Source: Apium graveolens (lineage: Eukaryota; Streptophyta; Magnoliopsida; Apiales; Apiaceae). Taken from it: 64,000 nt of DNA. The stretch spans positions 36,508,203-36,572,202 of the forward strand of contig NC_133655.1 in the NCBI RefSeq assembly GCF_009905375.1. The letters are read 5' to 3'. Below the pieces are notes generated by a model that worked only from the letters and a program-made list of their open reading frames with translations, ran no database searches and was not told the DNA's origin. A program made the translations under genes and the position numbers. Positions 1-12,323 of the stretch are shown piece after piece; the stretch's first letter is position 1; each line of letters begins with the position of its first letter.

Positions 1-2696
1 ATAGCCTCTCATACTATTCTTTTATCAGAGGATGCTGATAATGTTGATTCCATAAGTTCCGATGCTGCTAATGATGAAGTTACTGGTGAAGCTGCTGCTA
101 CAAATGTAGATGTTGATGCAGCTGGTCCATCAGGACATGCACCTCAACAAACTGTTCATAAAGCTGAGATAGTCAAGAAGTTTGTTACAGGGGAAGCACC
201 AGTACCTTGGAGTGAAACTCCTAGAGGACAGGAGTGGACTAAGGAGTGGAACACAGTTAGTTTTGTTCCTTCTGAAAAGATTCTTGCTGAGCATCTTGCA
301 AAAGCTGATGAAATGCTGATAAATGATGATTTCAAGGCATAGCTGAGAGTTACTGCATTGAGTACAAGGCATCTTCAAGGTCAACACTCAATAACTCATG
401 ACAAGGTGAATAAAATTCAAGAAAACTTGATCCAGAAAGATATGAATCTGAAACTTGAAAAGAAAAGGTTTTTCCAACCTACCTTTGACAGAATTGCTAA
501 CATTGAGAAAACCCAAGAGAAGCAACAGTCTCAGATTGATGAAATTTTGAAGAATCAAGCTTCTCACCAATCTCAACTCAATGAGATCCAATCCTCAGTG
601 GAATTGCTTGTCTCTCTTCTTTTACCTGTTGATGCCAAAAAGGGGAGAAAGTAATTAAGTCCAAATACAAACCTATCAAGACACTGACGGGAAAGGATGA
701 TAGAAAAGATGACCAGGGAAACTCTGGAATGGGTGGAGGTCATGGTCAAGGTAAAGGTTTTTCATCAAGTAAAGCTGGAACTACAAGTCAAAGAACAAGT
801 TCTGATACTGGGAGAAGAATAAGTTCTTATACTGGTAAAAGGATAAGTTCTAATGAACTATTGGAACTTGATGAGGAGATTTCAATACAGTTATTTCTGA
901 AAGAAAATCCAGGACTTTGAAAGTCTAAAGGAAGAAGAAGCTAGACTTAAGTTAGGAAAAGTCAACTCCAAATCTGAAGCTTCTGTTGTTGAAAAGAACA
1001 TTCCTAAGGCTAAAGGCAATGTGATAAAAGAAAGGATAAATCCTGAGGAAACTAAGGCCAAATCATAAATGGAGATAGATCCAAGGTCCAAGGGCAAAGA
1101 AAAAGTTGGAGAACCTGTAAAGGTTTATGTGCCTGCTCTGGATAAAGAAATATTTGTTGAAGATGCTAATCTTACTCTGATTTCAAAGAAGATTTCTCAA
1201 ACAACCTCTGACATGGCTCAAGTTGTTCAGAGTTAAGATATAGTAAGTTCTGATATGACACTGAAGCAAGCAACCTCTGACATAGCTCAAGTTGGCTTGA
1301 TATCAGAAGATAAGTTAAAGGAAACCTCTGACATTTCTCATGTTAAATCCTCAAAGTTACTCTTACCAGGATTCACCAAAGCTAAACAGCCTCAACCTTT
1401 GAAGGTTGCAGCAAGTGGTTTTGAAGCAGGAGTTGTTACAGGAAAGGAAGCAAGAGATAAATCTGGATTGGGTAGTGCTGATGAAAGAAGCGTACAGAAC
1501 ATTACCAATGATCCAACTTCCTTAAGTGAACCAGGTGTTGGAGCAACTCCTGAAAGATTGAATCGACTTGAATCTGTACAGATGGTTTACCATACCTTCT
1601 TGAAAGAACACATCTTGTTATATTTCATGACAGATGGAAGGGTATACCATATTAGGGAGAATTCTATACCACTGAAGTATTTTGAGGAACTAGAACATGT
1701 TCTATTCCTACTTCAAGTGAAGAACAGATTAACAGAAAGTGCTGCAAATTATTTGAAGACTCAAATTCAGAGACAGAAGAAGCTTTATTATGTAAAGTCT
1801 GACAGCATACTATATCTGATATGACACTGAAGCAAGCAACCTCTGACATAGCTCAAGTTGGCTTGATATCAGAAGATAAGTTAAAGGAAACCTCTGACAA
1901 TTCTCATGTTAAATCCTCAAAGTTACTCTTACCAGGATTCACCAAAGCTAAACAGCCTCAACCTTTGAAGGTTGCAGCAAGTGGTTTTGAAGCAGGAGTT
2001 GTTACAGGAAAGGAAGCAAGAGATAAATCTGGATTGGGTAGTGCTGATGAAAGAAGCGTACAGAACATTACCAATGATCCAACTTCCTTAAGTGAACCAG
2101 GTGTTGGAGCAACTCCTGAAAGATTGAATCGACTTGAATCTGTACAGATGGTTTACCATACCTTCTTGAAAGAACACATCTTGTTATATTTCATGACAGA
2201 TGGAAGGGTATACCATATTAGGGAGAATTCTATACCACTGAAGTATTTTGAGGAACTAGAACATGTTCTATTCCTACTTCAAGTGAAGAACAGATTAACA
2301 GAAAGTGCTGCAAATTATTTGAAGACTCAAATTCAGAGACAGAAGAAGCTTTATTATGTAAAGTCTGACAGCACATAATGTCCCAAGTACAAAGATCACA
2401 AGGGTGATATTTTCGAGATGAAGCCTAACTCTGCTAAGATTATAACTACCTTTCTGGGTTATAAGGCTATGGAATTCAATCTTAAGTCTGACAAGGCATA
2501 TTTGATCAGACTAGATCAGGATATAAGAAAAGCTAAAATAAATTATCTCAGGGCTGCTATATTTCAAATTGGTGAAGATACAGTTGAATTGAAGAATGCT
2601 AAAAGGAAGATGATTGATGAACTTAAATATGTTGAGAGATGTTTGTTAAAGAACTATCTCAGAACAACTCCTGACATCAAAGAGATCAGTAATTGA
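1..2696 (+). pseudogene. Env-like region of a SIRE-type copia retrotransposon, broken
   Basis: A mostly open plus-strand reading frame runs from the window edge. It is cut by in-frame stops at 340-342 and 652-654 and then by frame changes. The 358-651 part is rich in Gln, Glu and Leu with heptad-like spacing (probable coiled coil) and ends in a leucine-rich, then Lys-rich segment. The next parts are Ser/Gly/Thr-rich, and 2418-2693 is again helical and charged. It lies directly upstream of a polypurine tract and LTR, which is where SIRE-type (Sirevirus) elements carry their third, env-like ORF after pol. Assignment rests on position and general character; no enzyme motif is visible. The 566-bp tandem duplication at 1249-2373 adds a further frame break. 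The true start lies outside the window. Confidence 0.6.
1249..2373 (+). repeat. 566-bp tandem duplication inside the env-like region
   Basis: Unit 1 is about 1249-1807 and unit 2 about 1815-2373, offset exactly 566 bases with a short spacer. By eye they are nearly identical; the one difference I noted is ATT versus AAT soon after the start (near 1333 and 1899). Because 566 is not a multiple of three, unit 1 reads out of frame into unit 2 and stops at about 1822. Confidence 0.9.
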
Positions 2697-2885
2697 AGCC
2701 AAGTCAAGATCTACAACTGCTCAAATTCTGATGTGTATACAGACTGAAGTTGTTATCAGAAGTTAAAGATGGTAAAGCTTTAAGGACTGTAAGTTGTAGT
2801 TATCTAGTCAAATTCTCATTCATTTGTACTTAATATTTTTGACATCATCAAATATCTGTTAAACTTGTATATTATGCTAATTTAC

Positions 2886-3496
2886 AAGTTGGGGAAGATT
2901 TTTAGATATATTTTATAATGTCATGTCTAATATGATTTGTGTTTAGTTTTCAGATCTTATTTAAACAGGACAAATCAGTACTTAACTGGAAATCAGCACT
3001 TATACTGAAGTCAGAACTTAAGTTGTCAGAACTTAAGTTATCAGGAGATATTTATCAGGAGATAATATCAGGACTTAAGGGGACTTTTAGATAAGGAAGG
3101 CGGCTGATTGAAAGGAAAGAAGATCAAGACAAATGCAAGAAGAGATATACATGAAGAAGGAATTTTATGAAGAATAGAATACTTGGAAGAAAAGATAACT
3201 GATTGATATATTTTAGGAAGCAGAATTATATTCCATATCAATTAGAGATTATCTTGTAACTGTGTAGTATATAAACACAGACATAGGGTTTACACTATAT
3301 GTGTTATCATTATCGAGAATAATATTCATTGTAACCCTAACAGCTCTCGTGATATTTGTTCATCACTGAGAGAGGACAGTTCCATATTGTAACAGAGTTT
3401 AACAAAGTTTGTTTTCTGTTACTTGTGTTCTTTAATTCGATTTGATTGTGCTAAACACTGTATTCAACCCCCTTCTACAGTGTGTGTGACCTAACA
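2886..3496 (+). mobile_element. Polypurine tract and 3' LTR of the SIRE-type copia element
   Basis: A purine run (AAGTTGGGGAAGATT, 2886-2900) is followed by about 600 bp that ends in GACCTAACA at 3496, the usual end of SIRE-type LTRs (TGTTAGGTC...GACCTAACA). The expected TGTTAG start appears decayed to TTTTTAG near 2899. A TATATAAA-like promoter motif sits near 3268. The copia coding fragment that follows is separate, so this is the 3' end of one element abutting another. Confidence 0.65.
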
Positions 3497-5270
3497 AGTT
3501 AATCTCAAAGATGCAAGAATCGAGTCTGCAGCTAAGAAGGAAACTGCAAATCAAAATTTGAACACTGTTCTTTCTGACTCATCAAATTCTACTACTGCAA
3601 ATTCTGTTAACAGGAAGAAAGTACCCAACACTGCTTGGATAGCTAAACACACTTAATCGGAAAAAAAAGTCATATGGATCATAGATAGTGGATGCTCTAG
3701 GCATATGACAGGTGATAAGGCCCTGCTACCACAGTTTGAGAAAATGGCTGGCCCATTGATGACTTTTGGAGACAACAACAAAGGATTCACAATGGGATAT
3801 GGCAAGTTAGTTTCTGGAAATGTTGTCACTGAAGATGTAGCACTGGTAGCTAGCCTTAAGGTGAATCTCCTGAATGTCAGTCAATTCACAGATAAAGGAT
3901 TCAATATTTTATTTGATAAAAGAGAATGCTCAATTATCAGCAAAATGACTGGTGAAGTTTCTTTGAAAGGAGTAAGAAAGGGAATTTTGTTTGTTGCAGA
4001 TTTATACTCAGCAAATAAGGATGGAATATGTTGCTTCCACACCAAGGCATCTGTTGAGCAAAACAAGTTGTGGCACAAAAAGTTCTCCCACTTGAATTAC
4101 AAAGCAATCAATACCCTGATGTAAAAGACGTTAGTGAGAGACATGCCAAACTTGGTGTTTGTTCAAAATGAAGTTTGTGTGGCTTGTCAAAAAGTAAAAA
4201 TGAAGAGGTCTGGTCATAAGAGCAAAATCGTGAATTTCATAAGTGCACATTTGCAACTCATTCACATGGAACTGTTTGGACCAGTTAATGTCTTATCTAT
4301 TTCTAGAAAGAAATATGCACTTGTGATGGTTACCCAAGATACACATGAGTAGAGTTTATGCATTCTAAGGATGAAACTCCACACATCAAGAAAATTGAGA
4401 AGGCTGAAGATCAAAACTGTGTAAAGAGATTGAGGAGTGATAATGGCACAGAATTCAGAAATACAATTTTGCAAGGATAATGGCATTGTTCAAGAGTTCT
4501 CAGTTGCAAGGATATCTCAACAAAATGGGGTAGTTGAGAGAAATAATAAAACTCTAGTGGAGGCTGCTAGAATAATACTGCAAGATGCCAAGTTGTCAAC
4601 AAGTTTTTGGGAAGAAACTGTCAACATTGCATGCTACACTCAAAATAGATATCTCAGCAACAAAAATCTTGGCAGGTCATCCTACTCAATTTTATCAAAA
4701 AGGAAGCCTACTGTGAAGCATCTGCATGTATTTGGAAGCAAGTACTTTGTGTTAAAAGACAACTTTGAAAATGTGGGAAATTTTGACTCTAAAATTTTTG
4801 AAGCAATTTTTCTGGGATGTTCATTGGAAAGAACCGCATACAGAGTTTATGTGACACGGATGTGACTTTTGATGATGACAAGTGTACATGCTTGGAGTGT
4901 CTTGATAAAAATGAAGTTGAAACCCTTAAGTTTGAAAATCTCAACTTTAATAGTGATTCTGAAGATGAAGCTGAGATCAACACAAGCAACAGAATGAATG
5001 AAGAGTCAAGTGAGCAAGAGAATCATGAGAATGGAAACACATCTCAAACACCTGAATTTGATAGCACAAACTCAGGGGGTGAAAGAGAAGAAAGTTATGC
5101 AATTCATGTCAATGGTGAAGAAAATGCAGAAAATTCAAGTCAACAAATTCACACCAGAAATAGGATAGGAGCCACACAAAAGAAACAATTATTGGTGATC
5201 CAAATGCTGGAGTGAGGACTAGAAGTGCAACTGCTAATGAATATCTACATGCATGCTTGATGGTTGTTCA
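3497..5270 (+). pseudogene. Ty1-copia protease/integrase fragment
   Basis: Remnant of a copia polyprotein in order: the aspartic protease motif DSGCS near 3685-3700; the gag-pre-integrase region (3705-4120) with the zinc-binding His of WHKKFSHLN; the following C-x2-C near 4170; and integrase core pieces SDNGTEF (about 4436) and NGVVER (about 4527). The first catalytic Asp of the core appears as Glu in HMELFGPV. Stops at about 4122 and 4350 and a shift near 4440-4470 break the frame. The last part (4817-5212) is an acidic Ser/Asn/Glu-rich linker like that between integrase and reverse transcriptase. Reverse transcriptase and RNase H are missing, so it is truncated at about 5270. Confidence 0.85.
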
Positions 5271-6482
5271 TAGAATAATTATCCGGTCTAATCTACTTAA
5301 CATTTTATACACTCAAGAAATACAATTACATAATACAAAATTAAATTATCATGCAACTTATCCTTAAGGTTATCAAGATAACTTAGTTTTGTTATGCACA
5401 GGCATGTCTTGCACAACAAAAGTGGAAGTATTAATTTTTTAAGATAACTTTAATAATTTAAGGTAAGTCCCATACTCGTCTAAAAATTTATATTTGGACT
5501 AATTTCAGTCTAAATTCTTCGTCAGTTATACAAATTTGGATCCTCAATATGTATGATTCTTCTTATTATGTTTATTGAAATTTTTTATTAACCTTAACTT
5601 CGGTTTATTACAATTGGATTACAATTTTATTTACATTAATCGAATGACATATATAGTATATTTTTCTTTTGCTGTATATTTTGATTCTATTTTCTCAACT
5701 CTAATTTGGTGACGCGTGATTCTGTAATAAGGGCAAGTCCCATGCAATTTTTGGTGTAAATTACAGAAACTAAAATGAAATGAGAAAAAATTGAACACCA
5801 AAGATTTCTATATAAACGCATCATTTGCATACCGATCAGGTTTAAATGAGACTTACGAAATAGATATATAAAAATTAGTTACATTTAATATTAATTAGTT
5901 GCAATTGTAAAATACGATTAATATTGGATTTATTTTAACATAAAACAGATTTGGTGTAGAATTATATAATGACAGTGATCATTTTGTGTTTATCACGGGA
6001 CTCGCTCTCAACTAATAATAAATATGGTGAATGGTGATGCATCAGCAGGCAGCAACACCAGATACTTCATTTTTTAAAATTCATTTTTCTGTAATCAATT
6101 ATATAACTCCAAATTGATGAATACAAAAAAAACACATATTTGATCCACAAGAATTGTCTCAGTTGATTAAAAAGTGGATAATTATTATTTTGGTACGATA
6201 AAAAAACACACACATACCGCAGCCCAATCACTATTGGCTCAAAGGTTGCTACTAAATTTTTCCTGTTCAATTTTGATACTAGGAACTAAATTAGAACAAT
6301 ATTTAGTGATACAAAACTTACCAAAATCCAAAGGTTTGCTATTCTGAAATAAAATATTAAGGTCCTGTTTACATAGAAATAAAACTATTGATATATTCTT
6401 TTTTCTTTTTTTTTCCGGATACTGATATATTCCTTTAAACTATCAAATCATGTATTGTTACTTGTCCGTGGTTATATCGAAT
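5271..6482. other. AT-rich intergenic stretch
   Basis: AT-rich DNA with homopolymer runs. I see no coding region, RNA gene or complete repeat between the copia fragment and the GC-rich element. Confidence 0.6.
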
Positions 6483-9220
6483 TAGAGGTGGTCAAACGGG
6501 CGAAACGGGCGGGACGGGCGGGGCGGGTCAGCTCGGCCCGACTCGCCCCGGCTCATGTTTAAACTCGTATATAATCAGCTCATTTTGGGCCGGTTCAAAT
6601 TCGGCACAATCCGAAATAATAGACAGGGCGTTCACAAATTTATATAAGTCGACTCTCGGCACAGCACGGCCCGAGAATCGGCACGGAACCGTGACTCACG
6701 CAACGGTCCGCGAATCAGATCGGTGAATCGACTCGCCCCGCAACGCTCGGCACGTCACAACACGCGTGTTCTGCACAAATTGGAGCACACATGCATGCTT
6801 ATATTTAATATTCATGTTTTAATCAAGCACTCGTAATTTATTTAATGAAGGACTCATATTTTAGTCATTGTAATTTCAGAAGTGGTTGTGTTTATTCCGA
6901 TAAAATAATCCTGGACTTTTATTTTCGAGGGTGTTTATATAGCCTATTATTAATTTATCGTCCTCTTTTACTAAAAAAAATTGTATAATTTTAACTAAAT
7001 ATTTTAATCCGTATCTCATCTAATTTTGCGTTTTAAAAGTCCAGTTAGTATTTGAACTTGGTTAATATAATTTATAATTAAGAGATTTTGTACTTAAAAT
7101 TTTTTATTAAAAATAAATATATTTTTCATATAAATTATTAAAATAATCCGTTCCACAATCAAGAGAACACACATCATGTAGCCAAATACTGTAGTTGAAA
7201 AATCTATATTAAAAAATACATAAGATGCAGCGTGCCTGTGGCACATAAAAATCTATTTAAAATACATTTTTATATTATTTATATTAGTGACACGTCACTT
7301 GTTCTCTCAAACAGCTGCAAAGAGCCGGTCAAATGTGCGGGTTCGAACCGCTCATTCGGGACCGGCTCGTATTGAAACCGGAGAAAATTCGGACCGAATC
7401 GGGTCGGTTTAAACCCGCCCAACTCGCTAAATTGTACGAACCGAGTATGAATTTCATTTTAGTAACCCGGGACCGCACGAGCCCGCACGAACCGCACAGA
7501 CCAGGAAACTCGCCCAGCCCGCGGGTGTGGATATTTTATACTTCTTTATTCTGGATATATCTGTTGCAGGGGAGTTCGGTATTGTTTTTAATCCAAATTA
7601 TTGGATCATGGTCAATGATAAATGTTCTTATACCAGTGAAATAGACCATTTCCATATTTGGTACGGAGGCCTTACAATCTTTAAACCAGAACTATTAAAT
7701 CAATGAAGACACACAAACAAAAGTTAATTTACGGAAATGTTAAATCCGAAACATTTTTTTATTTTCAAAGCAATTGAACATGAAATTATCAAATTACTCT
7801 TGATTTAATTTTTTCAACATATATATATATTGTGAATGTATGAGAAGTTTGATATTTTCACCCTTTTTTATTCTCATAATAAAAATCTTGTTTGGTAATT
7901 AATATTTCCCTTAATTGTTTGTGAACCCTGTATGAATTCAATTTTTTTAAAACTTATCTACAGGTATTTGTAAAATGTATTACTTTATAAAATGGCTTCA
8001 AAACAAAAAAAGAACCTTCAAAATACCTTCAAAGTAGATTGCATAAAGTCCTAATATATGCCTGAATATGGATACATGCACACGTATGCAAGTTGTCAGC
8101 ACTCAGCAGATATACATTTTATTTTATCAATTCAAGTTGCAAGCCCGTGAACCCGTGATCCTTGAGACCGTGAACCGAGTAACCCGTCAACCCGTAGCAA
8201 CCCATGAACCGCTCGACACGCACACGAATTCAGTGCCGAATCCTAGTTACCTTCTTTAAATTCAAGCACAGCCCAGCCAGATTCGCTCACTTCAAGTGCC
8301 GGTTCAGTGTTCAGTTTTTCTGGTTCCAACCCGATTCAAGCTCGGCCCGGACCGCACGACCCGCACGGTTGGCCACCTCTGCGAACTTGTAATTGCAAGT
8401 AAATTGAATGAACACATTATAAAATGAAATATGCAGTGGATTCTGTGATTTTCAGCCCGCCCCAGCTCGCCAAATTCGGCACGGCAAAGCACGCCCATGT
8501 AAATAATTCACGCGCCACCTGCCCATTTAGGATTATAAAAAATAAATAACTCGCCAAACTTGTATAACTCGGCCAACTGTACAAGTTCAGATTTTATGAA
8601 CCGGTCTGAACTCGTCACGACTCGTCTAATTTTACGTACCGTACCCATACACGCAATGGCGGCCGCGGGGTTCGAAAAATTTTTGGTGGAAAATGTTCTA
8701 ATGTAAAATTTTGTATTTTTGTTAAATTTTGGGAAAGTTGAAAAAATAAGGTTCTAAAAGTAACCAGCATGCATCCATAATTCACCATGATTTTTATGTT
8801 TTGATGGTTTCTAACTGCAGTCATAGTTGAAGAAAAAGAATAAAGAAAATATAGAATATCACGGAGAAAAAAAAAATAGAGATTTGGTTTCTAACTGAGC
8901 AAAAAAAAAGGAATTAAGGAAATATAGAAGACCACATAGAAAGAAATAGTCTACAACACACAATTAGAAACAAAACCCACACATTTAGAAGCAAAAAGTA
9001 AAAGCCAAGATTTGAACCAGGCCTCCCAGAAAAATTACACTGCTCACATTCAACTCTACTACACTATAAAGGCATGTATTGAACATACTACTTGGATTAT
9101 ATTTGAAAATTTAGGGGGGCAGGGACCCCTCTGAACCCCGGAATCTGCCTCTGCATACACGAGTCTTCAGATAACTAAATCGGTCCGTCGATAAATCGAC
9201 ACGGCCCGTTCGGCCACCTA
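6483..9220. mobile_element. GC-rich non-autonomous hAT-like composite
   Basis: The left end TAGAGGTGGTCAAACGGGC (6483-6501) is matched by the complement of the right end, TAGGTGGCCGAACGGGC (9204-9220). Both ends are followed by many short CGGGC/GCACGG subterminal motifs, as in hAT-like non-autonomous elements. Similar GC-rich blocks recur at 7320-7530 and 8140-8480, with another end-like sequence (GGCCACCTCT) near 8368-8377, so several related copies may be nested. The middle is AT-rich with no transposase. I could not find a convincing 8-bp target duplication, so the outer limits are tentative. Confidence 0.5.
8654..9153. mobile_element. 500-bp non-autonomous hAT element, nested
   Basis: Flanked by perfect 8-bp direct repeats CATACACG (8646-8653 and 9154-9161), the hAT signature. 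Ends are short imperfect inverted repeats: CAATGGCGG on the left and, complemented, CAGAGGCAG on the right, each followed closely by CGGGGTTC. No coding capacity. It sits inside the larger GC-rich element. Confidence 0.85.
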
Positions 9221-9896
9221 GGTCATGGTCATTTGAAATAATTCGTTTCACATTTATTTTGTGAAGATAAGGGAATTCTCCTGCATATCCTATATAATTA
9301 GTTAGAAAATATATTCTCGTGTATCAGATTTCTGATGCGTTGAAATTATATTATGCTGCTTTTAACACATCAAAATTAATGTAAAAGGTGATACTTGGTA
9401 GGATTTTAAACCCCGAAAATGCAAATCATGACGGCCCCAAAAAAAATACCACCAGCTTCTTTATTTCTGGCCTACAGGATAGAAGAGTAACACACCAGTC
9501 AACCTTTAAAAAGGCAATGAAACCGCCCCGTTACAAACAAACTGAACTGATAAATTTTAGTATACAATTTTGCACCCAAATGAAAATCCTTTACAAATAT
9601 TTTTGGTAAATTTATCCATAGTCGGTCCTATTAATTTTGGAAAAAGAAAAAGGTTGCAAATTTGTTAACAATAACTGTCGCAGCTCTGCAACCAGAAGTT
9701 AACGATGAAATGTTATAAACAAATAAAAATTCAACTGTTGGCTTCAAAGTTCTAAAAGCAAAATCTCCACCCACCTTCACCAGGAGCTTGTGCATGAATT
9801 ACATAAACATGAGCAAGTATAGCATTACAAATCAAATTGCAAAAAAAGGAGCACAATAATAATGGTGATAAAACGCACCAATTTTCTTGAGATAGC
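9221..9896. other. Intergenic, downstream of histone H1
   Basis: No coding region recognised; contains AT-rich sequence on the 3' side of the minus-strand H1 gene and may include its 3' untranslated region. Confidence 0.5.
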
Positions 9897-9988
9897 ATTC
9901 ATATTAAAGATCAAACTCATTTGCATTCATATTAAAGATCAAACTCATTTGCATTCATATTAAAGATCAAACTCATTTGCATTCATAT
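9897..9988. repeat. Three 28-bp tandem repeats
   Basis: The unit begins ATTCATATTAAAGATC and ends CTCATTTGC; three exact copies at 9897-9924, 9925-9952 and 9953-9980, then eight bases of a fourth. Located about 120 bp beyond the H1 stop codon, probably in or near its 3' UTR. Confidence 0.95.
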
Positions 9989-10104
9989 AAACATAACAGT
10001 CGAAAACATAAAACAAACTTGTTCTACCACAATTAGCAACAAGCTAAAAACCACCAGACACTTTCTATACAAAATACTACCATCCCATCGCTCAATCCCT
10101 CTGA

Positions 10105-10854
10105 TTAAGCAACAGCCTTCTTCGCTTTCTTGGCAGCAGGAGACTTAATAGACTTGGGCTGCTTAGCCTTGGCCTTAGCAGGTGGCGCTGCTCTCTTCTT
10201 CGTCTTCTTCACAGCAGGAGCAACCGCCTTCTTGGTCTTAGTCTTCGCCTTTTTCACCGCCGCCTCAGTCTTCTTCACAGGCTTGGCCTTGGCAGCAACA
10301 GTCTTCTTTACCTTGTCGACTTTCTTCCCAACCTTAGGCGCCTTCACAGTCTCAGTAAGCTTGTAGGATGCCTTGACCTTGGTCAATTTGCCTTTGGTAG
10401 CGCAGTTCTTCAATTGGAGCCCTAGAATTTTTCGGAAATTAGCTGGTAGCACCGCCTTATGCTTGTCTTCCATGTATTTTGCAATTGCGTATGGACTTGA
10501 TCCGCCTCTCTCCTTCAGTGCTGAGATTGCTTCCTTGATCATCTGCAATTCAAATCAAACCAAAGCTATTCAGAACATATACATTCACAAAACCATCAAA
10601 TCTCTCTCTCTCTATTAATCAAAAATTCAACTCAAAAACATATGTGAATCAAACAGATACGTACATATATACATGTATAAAGAAATAAGTACCTCAAAGT
10701 AGGTAGGATGAGCAGTAGTTTTGGCAGATTTAGGCTTGGAGACCTTAACTTTCTTCTCCTTCACCGGCTTTGCCGCCGGCTTGGACTTCTTCTCGGAAAC
10801 CACCTTCTTCGGTGGCTCAGCGGCGGCCTTGGAAGCTTCTACACTTGTCGACAT
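10105..10854 (-). CDS. Linker histone H1
   Basis: Binds linker DNA at the nucleosome entry and exit sites and compacts chromatin in the nucleus. Two exons: complement(10693-10854) and complement(10105-10542), with a 150-bp GT-AG intron in phase 0, giving 199 residues. The N-terminal tail (1-48) is rich in Lys, Ala and Pro. The winged-helix H15 globular domain spans about 49-116, starting HPTYFE, split by the intron right after that Glu, and including ERGGSSPYAIAKYM and the LKN...KGKLTKVKASYKL strand. The C-terminal tail (117-199) is Lys/Ala/Pro-rich with TKKA-type repeats. The ATG at 10854 is followed by a normal H1 start (MSTSVEA). At 199 residues it is on the short side for plant H1. The frame is intact and splice sites are canonical. 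Confidence 0.97.
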
Positions 10855-10945
10855 CTCGAATATATTAGATACTGAAATGATTTTAGATACAACTCAAATG
10901 CTTAATTTATCTCGACTATGATTGAAATTGATTTCTATAATTTGG

Positions 10946-10953
10946 TATTTATA
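10946..10953 (-). promoter_or_regulatory. TATA box of histone H1
   Basis: TATAAATA on the minus strand, about 92 bases upstream of the H1 start codon, which leaves room for a normal 5' UTR. Confidence 0.65.
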
Positions 10954-12241
10954 GTGGGGGAGGAATATATGCTACCCATTTACCTGATTTCTGATTGGTC
11001 AGTTTGGTTTCACCCGGATCGATAGCTTTTTGTATGAGACGTACACGTGGAACTGTTTAATCCGTTGATTAGGCTTTGAGAGATGAGAAGCGCCATACTT
11101 ATCTTATATCACGCGGATCGCTATCTTTTGTGTTTTTTTTCTGATATTTGTGTGTTTTCTTGATGGTTTAGTGTGGGTTTTCAAACTGATTTTTATGGGG
11201 GGTTTTATTTTAAAAATTTTGGGCTTAAGATTCTCAAAATTCAGATTACAATGCAGTTTGAATGAATCAAAATGGTTGATGTATGCCTTTGTTTGAGAAG
11301 GATCAAATGCTTTACTACTAGTCCTCGGCTTCACATGGTTTTTTTATTAGTATTAGCATGCTAGATCACTAAATACCGTTTGATTACTTTAGAACATTGG
11401 TATAAAGTCGGTGATCTGACTCACTTTGAAGATTCTCCTTGATCCATGTTGCTGCGTTGATGTTATAAATAAAATCTTCTTTCCTATATCGATCTTTTTT
11501 ACTTCGATATTATTAGTAGTAATTTTTTTTTCTTTTAATCCTCGCATCCGATCTTTAACATTCATCCACCATTTTTCTCAGTTTTAACCTTTTTCAATTT
11601 ACATGTATCGCCCAAATATTATTATTTGAGTCGAAATGAGTAATTAAGTAAACTAAGAACATTAAAAAACAAGTTTAAGAATACCCTAAAATATTGTCAT
11701 AAGTTAAAATTTGAAATATTTTGGTTAAATAAGTAGTTCAACAATATACTAGTGGTGTCTTAAATTTTAATTCTTTTTCTACTATTCTCTTATTATTATT
11801 CTAAAAATTACGACATATAATAATATTCATGCAGGCTGGATACAGGGCGAATTTATCATACTAACTTCAAATTAAAGCCTAATTAGCACGTCCAACAAGG
11901 AGTATATAAGTTATATCCAAGGATCAAATCTATCGATTCCGAAACAGAGACTTTTACAAATTCAGTTCAAGCGGTGATTACAAGACTGAGATCGGGACAT
12001 AAACAAGATTTGATAGCTACAGTTATGACAAGAAATATGTATCAAGTAACTATAGGGGGTTTCGCTACAACATAACAAAAAACTTGACAATCAAGAATGA
12101 GTAGGGATTTAGTTGAAAAATTAAGACAAAGGTGGAATGTTTTCTTAGGGAAACAGCCGGTCAAAACTTATAGTGCACGGAAAGAGTTAGGATGGATCAG
12201 ATAATGGGGATAATGAATATCCTGCTAGCTCGATCCAACTT
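10954..12241. other. H1 upstream region and AT-rich intergenic DNA
   Basis: The first few hundred bases are the H1 promoter side; the rest is AT-rich without recognisable genes. Confidence 0.5.
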
Positions 12242-12323
12242 AAACGGAAATCCTAGCTCGCACACTGGACAGGGATTCCTCGGACAGGGATTCCTTGTTA
12301 CCAACACTTTCTTCTTCAACTGT
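12242..12323 (+). repeat. Dispersed repeat, copy 1
   Basis: Contains AACGGAAATCCTAGCTCGC, then CACACTGGACAGG, then TTACCAACACTTTCTTCTTC. The same block recurs at 13761-13827. This copy has an extra internal duplication of the GGACAGGGATTCCT segment. Purpose unknown; it may derive from a transposable element. Confidence 0.85.

Noticed and set aside
7333..7644. A plus-strand reading frame of 103 codons in the GC-rich element
   Set aside because: Composed of the subterminal CGGGC/GAACCG repeats; no transposase or other domain features.
10130..10366. Plus-strand reading frame opposite histone H1
   Set aside because: It is the antisense shadow of the Lys/Ala-rich H1 tail.
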